From NCBI RefSeq assembly GCF_002080045.1, contig NZ_MUIN01000016.1:152-64151 (forward strand): DNA of 64,000 nucleotides, in the 5' to 3' direction. The number at the start of each line of letters is the position of its first letter. Within the stretch, counting starts at the first letter, position 1. Shown here one piece after another: positions 47,272 to 55,105 of the stretch. The DNA is from Pseudomonas sp. Bc-h (GTDB taxonomy: Bacteria > Pseudomonadota > Gammaproteobacteria > Pseudomonadales > Pseudomonadaceae). The position numbers and the translations under genes were made by a program. The notes under the pieces are model-generated. The model was not told the DNA's origin, did no database searches, and saw nothing but the letters and a program-made list of their open reading frames with translations.

Positions 47272-47766
47272 TCAACCAGCAGCCTTCTGCAACTCACCCG
47301 CCCGACGCACTGCACGCAGTTTCGCCAGCGTATCGGCGCAGGTCTTCGCCGCTTCCTGACCTTTGTGTACGAAATGCTCGAAGAAGAACTTCTGGTGCTC
47401 TTCACCGGCGTGGAAGTGGTGCGGGGTCAGGACCACCGAGAACACCGGCACTTCTGTTTCCAGCTGGACCTGCATCAGCGCGCTGATCACCGATTGCGCG
47501 ACGAACTCGTGGCGATAGATCCCGCCATCTACCACAAGGCCTGCAGCCACGACGCCGCCGTAACGGCCGGTCTTGGCCAGCAACTTCGCGTGCAGGGGGA
47601 TTTCAAAGGCGCCGCCCACTTCGAAGAAATCGATGTCGGTCTCGGCATAACCATGGTTGGCCATTTCGGCAACAAAGCCCTTGCGCGCCTGATCGACGAT
47701 ATCTTTGTGCCAGCAAGCTTGAATGAAAGCGATGCGTTCGTGAGCGTGAATTGCGGTGGGTTGCAT
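47272..47766 (-). CDS. ribH2: 6,7-dimethyl-8-ribityllumazine synthase, RibH2 type
   Basis: A 164-residue lumazine synthase; RIAFIQACWHKDIVDQ, FEVGGAFEIPLHAKLLA and FSVVLTPHHFH are the active-site blocks. The TPHHFH segment resembles the decameric type II enzymes (Brucella RibH2) rather than the icosahedral housekeeping RibH. It condenses ribityl-uracil with dihydroxybutanone phosphate for riboflavin. The gene is solitary and preceded by an FMN riboswitch, so it is probably a conditional second copy. Confidence 0.9.
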   Translation of the reverse strand: MQPTAIHAHERIAFIQACWHKDIVDQARKGFVAEMANHGYAETDIDFFEVGGAFEIPLHAKLLAKTGRYGGVVAAGLVVDGGIYRHEFVAQSVISALMQVQLETEVPVFSVVLTPHHFHAGEEHQKFFFEHFVHKGQEAAKTCADTLAKLRAVRRAGELQKAAG

Positions 47767-47894
47767 CTGTTCTGACTCCTGTTTAATTAAAAAACAGGGC
47801 GTTTGGATCGAATGGGATACCAGGGTACGGTCGACAGTCAGCCGGGCGGCAAGCGCGCGTGTTGATGCTCGAGACGATCCTGTGGTGCCAATCC

Positions 47895-48034
47895 CGTTCT
47901 CTCTTCATCCGGACTATGACCGTCGGCCCTGGAATCACACCAGGTCTGCTGACCTCGCCTGAGCGAGCGCTCGCGGGCTAGACGCATTGCGCGCCATTAC
48001 CGCCGGTGGGGAATCGCACCCCGCCCTGAGAACG
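47895..48034 (-). promoter_or_regulatory. FMN riboswitch (RFN element) ahead of ribH2
   Basis: On the minus strand the conserved blocks run in order: GTTCTCAGGGCGGGGTGCGA, TTCCCCACCGGCGGTAAT, a variable helix, GACCTGGTGTGATTCCAGGG, CCGACGGTCATAGTCCGGAT and GAAGAGAGAAC. The closing P1 pairs GTTCTC with GAGAAC. About 130 bases separate it from the ribH2 start. Confidence 0.95.
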
Positions 48035-48221
48035 TTGCCGACGGCATATTTCGTCGGCGTGCAGTTTGTAACACAGATTTTCAGAATGTGCATGGAGCCT
48101 TTTGGATGGTTTTCATCAGCTTTTCTTATAAGCGCTGCTTGGAATTACTGAGCCATGCCTTGATTATCGTGGGTCCAGGCCTCAGAACTGAGACCAGAAC
48201 CATTTTTCAGGGAGCTTCATC

Positions 48222-49226
48222 GTGACGGTTATCGATCTGCGCAGCGACACAGTGACCCAACCCACCGCTGGCATGCGCGAGGCGATGGCCTCTGCGCCGC
48301 TTGGGGACGACGTATATGGCGAAGACCCGACGGTCAATCGTCTGGAGTCGTGGCTGGCGGAGCGTCTTGGGTTTGCCGCTGCGTTGTTCGTGCCGACCGG
48401 CACCATGAGCAACCTGCTGGGCCTGATGGCGCATTGTGAGCGCGGCGACGAATACATCGTTGGTCAGCAGGCCCACACCTACAAATACGAGGGTGGCGGT
48501 GCCGCAGTGCTGGGGTCTATTCAGCCGCAGCCGCTGGAGAACCAGGCCGATGGCTCTCTGGATCTGGATCAGGTGGCTGCTGCGGTCAAGGCTGACGATT
48601 TCCACTTTGCCCGCACGCGACTGCTGGCGCTGGAAAACACCATGCAGGGCAAGGTGCTCTCTCTGGAATACCTCGCCGCTGCCCGTACCCTGACCCGTGA
48701 AAAAGGTCTGGGCCTGCATCTGGACGGCGCTCGTCTGTATAACGCGGCAGTGAAGCTTGGCGTCGATGCGCGTGAAATCACTCAGCATTTCGACTCTGTC
48801 TCGGTCTGCCTGTCCAAAGGGCTGGGCGCGCCGATAGGCTCGGTGCTGTGTGGCTCGAGCGAACTGATTGCCAAAGCGCGGCGTCTGCGCAAGATGGTCG
48901 GTGGCGGCATGCGTCAGGCAGGCATGCTGGCGGCCGCGGGATTGTATGCGCTGGAGCATCAGGTCGAGCGTCTGGCCGAGGATCACGCCAACGCTGCATT
49001 CCTCGCCAAAGGCTTGAGTGAACTGGGCTTTGACGTCGAGCCGGTGCAGACCAACATGGTCTACGTGCAGATCGGCGAGCGCGCCGAGCAGCTCAAGGCA
49101 TTCTGCGCCGAGCGAGGGATTGTCCTGAGCGCGGCGCCCCGTTTGCGTATGGTCACGCACCTTGATGTGTCGGCCGCGCAACTGGAGCAGGTGGTCGCGG
49201 CATTCGCCGAATTCGGCGGCCGATAA
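48222..49226 (+). CDS. ltaE: Low-specificity L-threonine aldolase
   Basis: A 334-residue PLP enzyme, start GTG at 48222 (TVIDLRSDTVTQPTAGMREAM). The PLP Lys is in SVCLSKGLGAPIGSVL and the active-site His/Asp region HLDGARLYNAAV. It cleaves threonine/allo-threonine to glycine and acetaldehyde. CAGGGAG precedes the start. Stands between the riboswitch region and alaS. Confidence 0.93.
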   Translation: MTVIDLRSDTVTQPTAGMREAMASAPLGDDVYGEDPTVNRLESWLAERLGFAAALFVPTGTMSNLLGLMAHCERGDEYIVGQQAHTYKYEGGGAAVLGSIQPQPLENQADGSLDLDQVAAAVKADDFHFARTRLLALENTMQGKVLSLEYLAAARTLTREKGLGLHLDGARLYNAAVKLGVDAREITQHFDSVSVCLSKGLGAPIGSVLCGSSELIAKARRLRKMVGGGMRQAGMLAAAGLYALEHQVERLAEDHANAAFLAKGLSELGFDVEPVQTNMVYVQIGERAEQLKAFCAERGIVLSAAPRLRMVTHLDVSAAQLEQVVAAFAEFGGR

Positions 49227-49257
49227 TCGACCGATAATCCAATTGGCTGCTTCTATC

Positions 49258-49297
49258 GTACAAAGTCACTGTACCGTGGGAGCAACGCCTATATAAT
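49258..49297 (+). promoter_or_regulatory. alaS promoter with overlapping palindrome
   Basis: A consensus TATAAT at 49292-49297 lies 73 bases before the alaS start. Just upstream is GTACA-N7-TGTAC (49258-49274), whose right arm overlaps the expected -35. E. coli AlaRS represses its own gene by binding a palindrome near the promoter, so an autoregulatory site is possible. Confidence 0.5.
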
Positions 49298-49369
49298 GCG
49301 GCCCTTTGCCGTCGCTACGTCGATGACGTTATGCACTTGCCTCTGGCCGCAGTTCCCGTGGAAGAACCT

Positions 49370-51988
49370 ATGAAAAGCGCAGAAATCCGTGAAGCCTTCC
49401 TTCGCTTCTTCGAAGAGCAAGGCCACACCCGTGTAGCCTCCAGCTCCTTGATTCCGGGCAATGACCCGACCCTGCTGTTCACCAACGCAGGCATGAACCA
49501 GTTCAAGGACTGCTTCCTGGGCCAGGAAAAACGAGCCTATACCCGTGCCGTCAGCAGCCAGAAGTGCGTCCGTGCCGGTGGCAAGCACAACGACCTGGAA
49601 AACGTCGGCTATACCGCCCGTCACCACACCTTCTTCGAAATGTTGGGTAACTTCAGCTTCGGCGACTACTTCAAGCGCGATGCGATCACCTTCGCCTGGA
49701 CTTTCCTGACTGGCGTGCTGAAGCTGCCCAAGGACAAGCTCTGGGTGACCGTGTACGCAACCGACGACGAAGCCTACGACATCTGGACCAAGGAAGTCGG
49801 CGTGCCGGCCGAGCGCATGGTTCGCATCGGCGACAACAAAGGCGCGCCTTACGCGTCCGACAACTTCTGGACCATGGGCGATACCGGCCCGTGTGGTCCT
49901 TGCACCGAGATCTTCTACGATCACGGCGCCGACATCTGGGGTGGCCCACCGGGGTCGCCAGAGGAAGACGGCGACCGTTACATCGAGATCTGGAACAACG
50001 TTTTCATGCAGTTCAACCGCACCGCCGATGGCGTGCTGCACCCGCTGCCTGCGCCGTCGGTCGACACGGGCATGGGTCTTGAGCGGATCAGCGCCGTGCT
50101 GCAGCACGTGCACTCGAACTATGAAATCGATCTGTTCCAAAGCCTGCTGGTCGCTGCGGCCAAGGCCATCGGTTGCAGCAACGACAACCAGCCTTCGCTG
50201 AAAGTGGTTGCCGACCACATCCGTTCCTGCGGTTTCCTGATTGCCGACGGCGTGCTGCCATCCAATGAGGGCCGTGGCTATGTGCTGCGTCGCATCATTC
50301 GTCGTGCCTGCCGTCACGGCAACAAGCTGGGCGCCAAAGGCAGCTTCTTCTACCAGATCGTCGCCGCTCTGGTTGCCGAGATGGGCGAAGCCTTCCCGGA
50401 ACTGAAATCCCAGCAAGCTCATATCGAGCGCGTGCTGAAAGCCGAAGAAGAGCAGTTCGCCAAGACCCTGGAACAGGGCCTGAAAATCCTCGAGCAGGAT
50501 CTGGCCGAGCTCAAAGGCACCGTCGTGCCGGGCGATGTGGTGTTCAAGCTGTACGACACCTACGGTTTCCCGATGGACCTGACCGGCGACATCGCCCGCG
50601 AACGTAATCTGACCCTCGATGAGGCGGGTTTCGAGCGCGAGATGGACGCCCAGCGTGAGCGCGCCCGTTCCGCCAGCTCGTTCGGCATGGACTACAACAG
50701 CCTGGTCAAGGTTGATGTGGCCACCGAGTTCACCGGTTACAGCGCTACTGCCGGCGAAGCCAAAGTGGTGGCTCTGTATAAAGAGGGCGTGGCAGTCGAG
50801 CAATTGAGCGAAGGCGAAGATGGCGTGGTCATCCTTGACCGCACGCCGTTCTACGCTGAATCCGGTGGCCAGATCGGCGACAGCGGCTATCTCACCGCTG
50901 GCGATGTCCGTTTTGACGTAAGCGACACCACCAAGACCGGCGGTGCTTTCCTGCATCACGGCATTCAAGTGTCGGGCAGTCTGAAAGTCGGCGCGACCGT
51001 GAGCACTCAAGTCGCTGCCGAAGTGCGCCAGGCCACTTCGCTGAACCATTCGGCCACTCACTTGCTCCACGCGGCACTGCGTCAGGTGCTGGGTGATCAC
51101 GTTCAGCAGAAAGGCTCTCTGGTCGACAGTCAGCGTCTGCGCTTTGACTTCAGCCACTTCGAGGCGATCAAGCCAGAGCAGATCAAGGCGCTGGAAGACA
51201 TCGTCAACGCCGAAGTACGCAAGAACACTGCGGTGGAAACCGAAGAAACCGACATCGAAACCGCCAAGAAGAAGGGCGCCATGGCGCTGTTCGGCGAGAA
51301 GTACGGCGACAGCGTTCGCGTATTGAGCATGGGTGGCGATTTCTCGGTCGAGCTGTGTGGGGGTATTCACGCCAACCGTACCGGCGACATCGCGCTGTTC
51401 AAGATCATCAGCGAAGGCGGCGTGGCTGCCGGCGTGCGTCGTATCGAAGCAGTGACTGGCGCAGTAGCGCTGGCCTACCTGAACGGCGCCGAAGAACAAT
51501 TGAAGGAAGCCGCGAACCTGGTCAAGGGCAATCGCGACAACCTGCTGGACAAGCTGAGCGCTGTCCTGGAACGCAATCGTCTGTTGGAAAAACAGCTGGA
51601 GCAACTGCAAGCCAAGGCGGCCAGCGCTGCGGGCGACGATTTGTCGGCTTCGGCAGTGGACGTCAAGGGCGCCAAGGTCCTCGCTGCCCGTCTCGACGGT
51701 CAGGATGGCAAGGCGCTGCTGGCTCTGGTGGATCAGTTGAAGAACAAACTCGGCCGCGCAGTGATCCTGCTCGGCGGTGTGCACGAAGACAAGGTCGTCT
51801 TGGTGGCAGGCGTCACCAAAGACCTGACTGGCCAACTCAAAGCCGGTGATTTGATGAAGCAAGCGGCCGCTGCCGTGGGTGGTAAAGGTGGTGGTCGTCC
51901 TGACATGGCGCAAGGTGGTGGCGTTGACGCCGCTGGCCTGGACGCAGCGCTTGCGCTGGCGGTTCCATTCGCCGAACAGGGAATGTAA
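49370..51988 (+). CDS. alaS: Alanine-tRNA ligase AlaS
   Basis: An 872-residue class II synthetase. Class II motifs (TRHHTFFEMLGNFSFGDYF-type region), the editing-domain HxxxH in HSATHLLHAALRQ with partner Cys/His in LCGGIHANRTGD, and the glycine-rich C-Ala domain (GGKGGGRPDMAQGGG) are visible. Length equals E. coli AlaS (876). The ATG at 49370 (MKSAEIREAFLRFFE) is used instead of the upstream in-frame 49331. lysC follows. Confidence 0.97.
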   Translation: MKSAEIREAFLRFFEEQGHTRVASSSLIPGNDPTLLFTNAGMNQFKDCFLGQEKRAYTRAVSSQKCVRAGGKHNDLENVGYTARHHTFFEMLGNFSFGDYFKRDAITFAWTFLTGVLKLPKDKLWVTVYATDDEAYDIWTKEVGVPAERMVRIGDNKGAPYASDNFWTMGDTGPCGPCTEIFYDHGADIWGGPPGSPEEDGDRYIEIWNNVFMQFNRTADGVLHPLPAPSVDTGMGLERISAVLQHVHSNYEIDLFQSLLVAAAKAIGCSNDNQPSLKVVADHIRSCGFLIADGVLPSNEGRGYVLRRIIRRACRHGNKLGAKGSFFYQIVAALVAEMGEAFPELKSQQAHIERVLKAEEEQFAKTLEQGLKILEQDLAELKGTVVPGDVVFKLYDTYGFPMDLTGDIARERNLTLDEAGFEREMDAQRERARSASSFGMDYNSLVKVDVATEFTGYSATAGEAKVVALYKEGVAVEQLSEGEDGVVILDRTPFYAESGGQIGDSGYLTAGDVRFDVSDTTKTGGAFLHHGIQVSGSLKVGATVSTQVAAEVRQATSLNHSATHLLHAALRQVLGDHVQQKGSLVDSQRLRFDFSHFEAIKPEQIKALEDIVNAEVRKNTAVETEETDIETAKKKGAMALFGEKYGDSVRVLSMGGDFSVELCGGIHANRTGDIALFKIISEGGVAAGVRRIEAVTGAVALAYLNGAEEQLKEAANLVKGNRDNLLDKLSAVLERNRLLEKQLEQLQAKAASAAGDDLSASAVDVKGAKVLAARLDGQDGKALLALVDQLKNKLGRAVILLGGVHEDKVVLVAGVTKDLTGQLKAGDLMKQAAAAVGGKGGGRPDMAQGGGVDAAGLDAALALAVPFAEQGM

Positions 51989-52091
51989 GGGAAGCTGAGT
52001 CGACCCACCGGGGCCTGCTATCCGGCAGGCTTCGGCGTTTTGCGGTTTGAATGTTTAACGGGGGCCCTTCATGGGCTGAGGCGGCTTTGAG

Positions 52092-53324
52092 ATGGCTTTA
52101 ATCGTACAGAAATTTGGCGGCACCTCCGTGGGCTCGGTAGAGCGCATCGAGCAGGTAGCCGACAAAGTCAAAAAATTCCGCGAGGCGGGTGATGATCTGG
52201 TGGTGGTTCTGTCCGCCATGAGCGGCGAAACCAATCGCCTGATCGACCTGGCCAGGCAGATCACCGATCAACCGGTTCCTCGCGAACTGGACGTGATCGT
52301 CTCCACCGGCGAGCAGGTCACCATTGCCTTGCTGGCCATGGCGTTGATGAAACGCGGTGTGCCAGCGGTATCCTATACCGGCAATCAGGTTCGCATCCTG
52401 ACCGACAGCGCGCACAACAAGGCGCGTATTCTGCAGATCGACGATCAGAAAATCCGCGCTGACCTGAAAGAAGGTCGTGTGGTCGTGGTCGCGGGTTTCC
52501 AGGGTGTCGACGAAAACGGCAATATCACGACCCTGGGTCGTGGCGGTTCCGATACCACCGGTGTGGCGCTGGCAGCGGCCTTGAAAGCTGACGAATGCCA
52601 GATCTACACCGACGTCGACGGCGTCTACACCACCGACCCGCGCGTTGTGCCTCAGGCGCAGCGTCTGGAGAAGATCACCTTCGAAGAGATGCTGGAAATG
52701 GCCAGCCTCGGTTCCAAGGTGCTGCAGATCCGTTCGGTCGAGTTCGCCGGCAAGTACAACGTCCCGCTGCGCGTACTGCACAGCTTCAAGGAGGGTCCAG
52801 GCACCCTCATTACTATCGATGAAGAGGAATCCATGGAACAGCCGATCATTTCTGGCATCGCCTTCAACCGCGACGAAGCCAAACTGACGATCCGTGGCGT
52901 GCCAGACATCCCGGGCGTTGCGTTCAAGATTCTGGGCCCTATCAGCGGCGCGAACATCGAAGTCGACATGATCGTGCAGAATGTTGCGCACGATAACACC
53001 ACCGACTTTACGTTCACCGTGCATCGCAACGAGTACGAGCAGGCGCTGAGCGTGCTGCAGAATACCGCCAAGGAGCTTGGTGCCCGCGAAGTGATCGGCG
53101 ACACCAAGATCGCCAAGGTCTCCATCGTCGGCGTGGGCATGCGTTCCCACGCAGGCGTTGCCAGCCGCATGTTCGAAGCGCTGGCCAAGGAAACCATCAA
53201 CATCCAGATGATCTCCACTTCCGAAATCAAGGTTTCGGTCGTGATCGAAGAAAAGTATCTGGAGCTGGCTGTGCGCGCCCTGCACACGGCTTTCGAGCTC
53301 GACGCTCCCCGCCAGGGCGAGTAA
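52092..53324 (+). CDS. lysC: Aspartate kinase LysC
   Basis: A 410-residue kinase, first step of the Lys/Thr/Met pathway. KFGGTSVGS at residues 7-15, the GRGGSDTT motif and two ACT domains (RGVPDIPGVAFKILGPISGANI; VGVGMRSHAGVASRMFEAL) sensing feedback amino acids. An in-frame ATG at 52833 (codon 248) preceded by AGAGGA would give a 163-residue ACT-only beta subunit, as in Bacillus-type alpha2beta2 kinases. Located between alaS and csrA. Confidence 0.97.
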   Translation: MALIVQKFGGTSVGSVERIEQVADKVKKFREAGDDLVVVLSAMSGETNRLIDLARQITDQPVPRELDVIVSTGEQVTIALLAMALMKRGVPAVSYTGNQVRILTDSAHNKARILQIDDQKIRADLKEGRVVVVAGFQGVDENGNITTLGRGGSDTTGVALAAALKADECQIYTDVDGVYTTDPRVVPQAQRLEKITFEEMLEMASLGSKVLQIRSVEFAGKYNVPLRVLHSFKEGPGTLITIDEEESMEQPIISGIAFNRDEAKLTIRGVPDIPGVAFKILGPISGANIEVDMIVQNVAHDNTTDFTFTVHRNEYEQALSVLQNTAKELGAREVIGDTKIAKVSIVGVGMRSHAGVASRMFEALAKETINIQMISTSEIKVSVVIEEKYLELAVRALHTAFELDAPRQGE

Positions 53325-53337
53325 GGGTTGAGCGAAG

Positions 53338-53365
53338 GGCGCGGTGAATACCGCGCCTTTCGTGT
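53338..53365 (+). terminator. Weak terminator after lysC
   Basis: GGCGCGGT/ACCGCGCC perfect 8-base-pair stem with GAAT loop, followed by TTTCGTGTTT. Only a short T tract, so some read-through to csrA is likely. Confidence 0.7.
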
Positions 53366-53505
53366 TTCTGATGTGCGCGAGAAAACTGTTTTTTTTCCGG
53401 CGCTAGTCAATACTCAGGCGTAGACCTGGTACCGATGCTGGATCGGGCCGATGCCTTTTGGTTGTGCAGACTGTTGTCCCTGAATGCAGTGTTGAGGAGA
53501 TAGGT

Positions 53506-53694
53506 ATGCTGATTTTGACCCGTCGGTGCGCGGAGAGCCTGATTATCGGTGACGGTGAAATCACCGTGACCGTGCTCGGCGTAAAAGGTAATCAAGTACG
53601 AATTGGGGTCAACGCACCCAAGGAAGTCGCGGTTCACCGCGAAGAGATTTACCTGCGTATCAAGAAAGAGAAGGACCAGGAACCAAGCCATTAA
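53506..53694 (+). CDS. csrA: RNA-binding regulator RsmA (CsrA)
   Basis: A 62-residue protein, MLILTRRCAESLIIGDGEI..., with the conserved GVKGNQVRIGVNAPKEVAVHREEIY. The RNA-contacting Arg is residue 45, one later than E. coli Arg44 because of one extra residue in the beta1-beta2 turn. It represses translation by binding GGA motifs and is titrated by Gac-controlled small RNAs. The start is preceded by GAGGAGATAGG, itself a GGA-containing site that RsmA could bind. Position between lysC and tRNA-Ser is conserved in Pseudomonas. Confidence 0.96.
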   Translation: MLILTRRCAESLIIGDGEITVTVLGVKGNQVRIGVNAPKEVAVHREEIYLRIKKEKDQEPSH

Positions 53695-53713
53695 TTTTTA
53701 TTGAATTTTTGGT

Positions 53714-53742
53714 TTGCAAACGGGGAAAAGGGTGGTTATTAT
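53714..53742 (+). promoter_or_regulatory. tRNA-Ser promoter
   Basis: TTGCAA and TATTAT separated by exactly 17 bases, 14 bases before the tRNA-Ser 5' end. Confidence 0.75.
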
Positions 53743-53756
53743 ACGCCCCGTGTTGC

Positions 53757-53847
53757 GGAGAGCTGGCCGAGTGGCCGAAGGCGCTCCCCTGCTAAGGGAG
53801 TACACCTCAAAAGGGTGTCGGGGGTTCGAATCCCCCGTTCTCCGCCA
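53757..53847 (+). tRNA. tRNA-Ser (anticodon GCT)
   Basis: 91 bases including encoded CCA. The acceptor stem GGAGAGC pairs with GTTCTCC, and the anticodon loop reads CTGCTAA (GCT, codons AGC/AGU). A long variable arm (ACACCTCAAAAGGGTGT) marks it as a serine tRNA. T loop GGTTCGAATCCC. Confidence 0.97.
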
Positions 53848-53913
53848 TTATTTGCGTAGTACGTTGTAATCTGGCTTTATCGGTAAGTTGTTGAATTTAC
53901 TAGAAAAAAGTTC

Positions 53914-53941
53914 TTGACCAAAAGATTTGACGGCCTATAAT
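53914..53941 (+). promoter_or_regulatory. tRNA-Arg promoter
   Basis: TTGACC and TATAAT separated by 16 bases, 14 bases before the first tRNA-Arg. Confidence 0.8.
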
Positions 53942-53955
53942 GCGCGGCAACAAAT

Positions 53956-54032
53956 GCACTCGTAGCTCAGCTGGATAGAGTACTCGGCTACGAACCGAGC
54001 GGTCACAGGTTCGAATCCTGTCGAGTGCACCA
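53956..54032 (+). tRNA. tRNA-Arg (anticodon ACG), copy 1
   Basis: 77 bases including encoded CCA. Acceptor GCACTCG/CGAGTGC, anticodon loop CTACGAA (ACG, edited to ICG by TadA), T loop TTCGAATC. Identical to the copy at 54168. Confidence 0.97.
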
Positions 54033-54167
54033 TTTAAGCGTTGTTGGTAGCAATACGGACAACTGCTTTAAGAAAGAGCCTGGCTTCAACAGGTCTTCGG
54101 AAGTACCACTCACTTCCAGAAGTAAAACGCAGTGACCAGAGGTGATCTGGTTTATCAAGCGCCACAT

Positions 54168-54244
54168 GCACTCGTAGCTCAGCTGGATAGAGTACTCGGC
54201 TACGAACCGAGCGGTCACAGGTTCGAATCCTGTCGAGTGCACCA
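54168..54244 (+). tRNA. tRNA-Arg (anticodon ACG), copy 2
   Basis: 77 bases including CCA, identical to copy 1 and separated from it by 135 bases of unrelated sequence. No clear promoter of its own, so it is probably in the same transcript. A terminator follows at once. Confidence 0.97.
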
Positions 54245-54253
54245 TAAAACGAA

Positions 54254-54283
54254 AACCCCGCATGCAAATGCGGGGTTTTTGCT
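54254..54283. terminator. Bidirectional terminator
   Basis: CCCCGCAT/ATGCGGGG stem followed by TTTTTGCTTTT on the plus strand and preceded by AAAACGAAAA, giving TTTTCGTTTT on the minus strand. It ends the tRNA transcript and that of the convergent DUF4124 gene. Confidence 0.92.
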
Positions 54284-54286
54284 TTT

Positions 54287-54784
54287 CTACGGTTTACGTT
54301 TCTCGCGTTTGCCTTTCACGCAGCCGTATTCATCGAACGTGACCTGTCGGCTTCGCCCTTTCTTTTCCGTGTACACGTACCTCATTTCGCCGTTACGTTC
54401 GACGATTCGGTCGGGCTTGCCCAGCAAACTCTCCACATCTCGCTTGGTCATGCCTGTCGGTGTCTGCTCATTGATAATGGCTCGGCGGCGATTTTGCGGG
54501 CTCAATACATTTCCGCATCCATCATCGCGTTGGCCGACCACCACCAATTCCCTGTTTTTCGTAACGTTCGCGGCTTCTTTCGCGGGCGTGCTGGCCGGCG
54601 CAAGCATTCCAGGTGGCGCATTATGAGCCTCCTGCAATTTCAGCTCATGCCCTGGCGGGCAGCTAAGGGTGGTGAAGGTGACGTTGCCGGTGGAGTCTTC
54701 GCAGCGGTGGACCGTGGTGCCCCATGCCAGCAGCGGAAGAAAGAGCAGGGCAGCAATAACCGATTTACGGATGTCCAAGAGCAT
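54287..54784 (-). CDS. Exported DUF4124 protein with BamE-like C-terminal segment
   Basis: A 165-residue protein. Signal peptide (SVIAALLFLPLLAWG), then a DUF4124-type segment (TTVHRCEDSTGNVTFTTLSCPPGH, two Cys) and near the C terminus GMTKRDVESLLGKPDRIVERNG, a pattern like the BamE/SmpA fold. Likely periplasmic. No function is known. Its own promoter must lie in the gap before mgtE. Confidence 0.82.
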   Translation of the reverse strand: MLLDIRKSVIAALLFLPLLAWGTTVHRCEDSTGNVTFTTLSCPPGHELKLQEAHNAPPGMLAPASTPAKEAANVTKNRELVVVGQRDDGCGNVLSPQNRRRAIINEQTPTGMTKRDVESLLGKPDRIVERNGEMRYVYTEKKGRSRQVTFDEYGCVKGKREKRKP

Positions 54785-55006
54785 GGCTACGTCCTCCTTG
54801 ACGGGTGTCGGGGCAGACTAGCCAGATGATTTTTCGGCGGCGAGCGTGTTTTCTTCTCCGGATGTGACGTCGTAGCAATACCGACTCGGACAATGCTTAA
54901 CATTGTGTTGCAAGCGATTGTTCCGAGTTGAATTTTTAACATGAAGCGCCGGCAAGCGGTGTATGATTGCGCCCGTCAGCCCCGCCGGGGCTTGTGGAAT
55001 ACCTCC

Positions 55007-55066
55007 ATGGACTTACCCAGTAGCAACTCAGCATCAAGCTTTACCAATCAAGAATCGACTGATTGA
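55007..55066 (+). CDS. Possible 19-codon leader ORF ahead of mgtE
   Basis: An ATG-to-TGA frame coding MDLPSSNSASSFTNQESTD, ending 39 bases before the mgtE start. The ribosome-binding site is poor (GTGGAA). Magnesium transporter genes often carry leader peptides, but this one is not proline-rich like MgtL. A compact GC hairpin (AGCCCC/GGGGCT) sits upstream at 54978. Confidence 0.25.
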   Translation: MDLPSSNSASSFTNQESTD

Positions 55067-55105
55067 TCTTCCGGCGTGGTCCACTGCTGGGAGTGGAGTT
55101 CGCCT

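Noticed and set aside
49289..51913. An 874-codon open frame antisense to alaS
   Set aside because: It mirrors the real gene with a G/C-rich third-position bias, has no family-like motifs and no ribosome-binding site. Similar long antisense frames lie over recQ, acs and the aotP-argR region.
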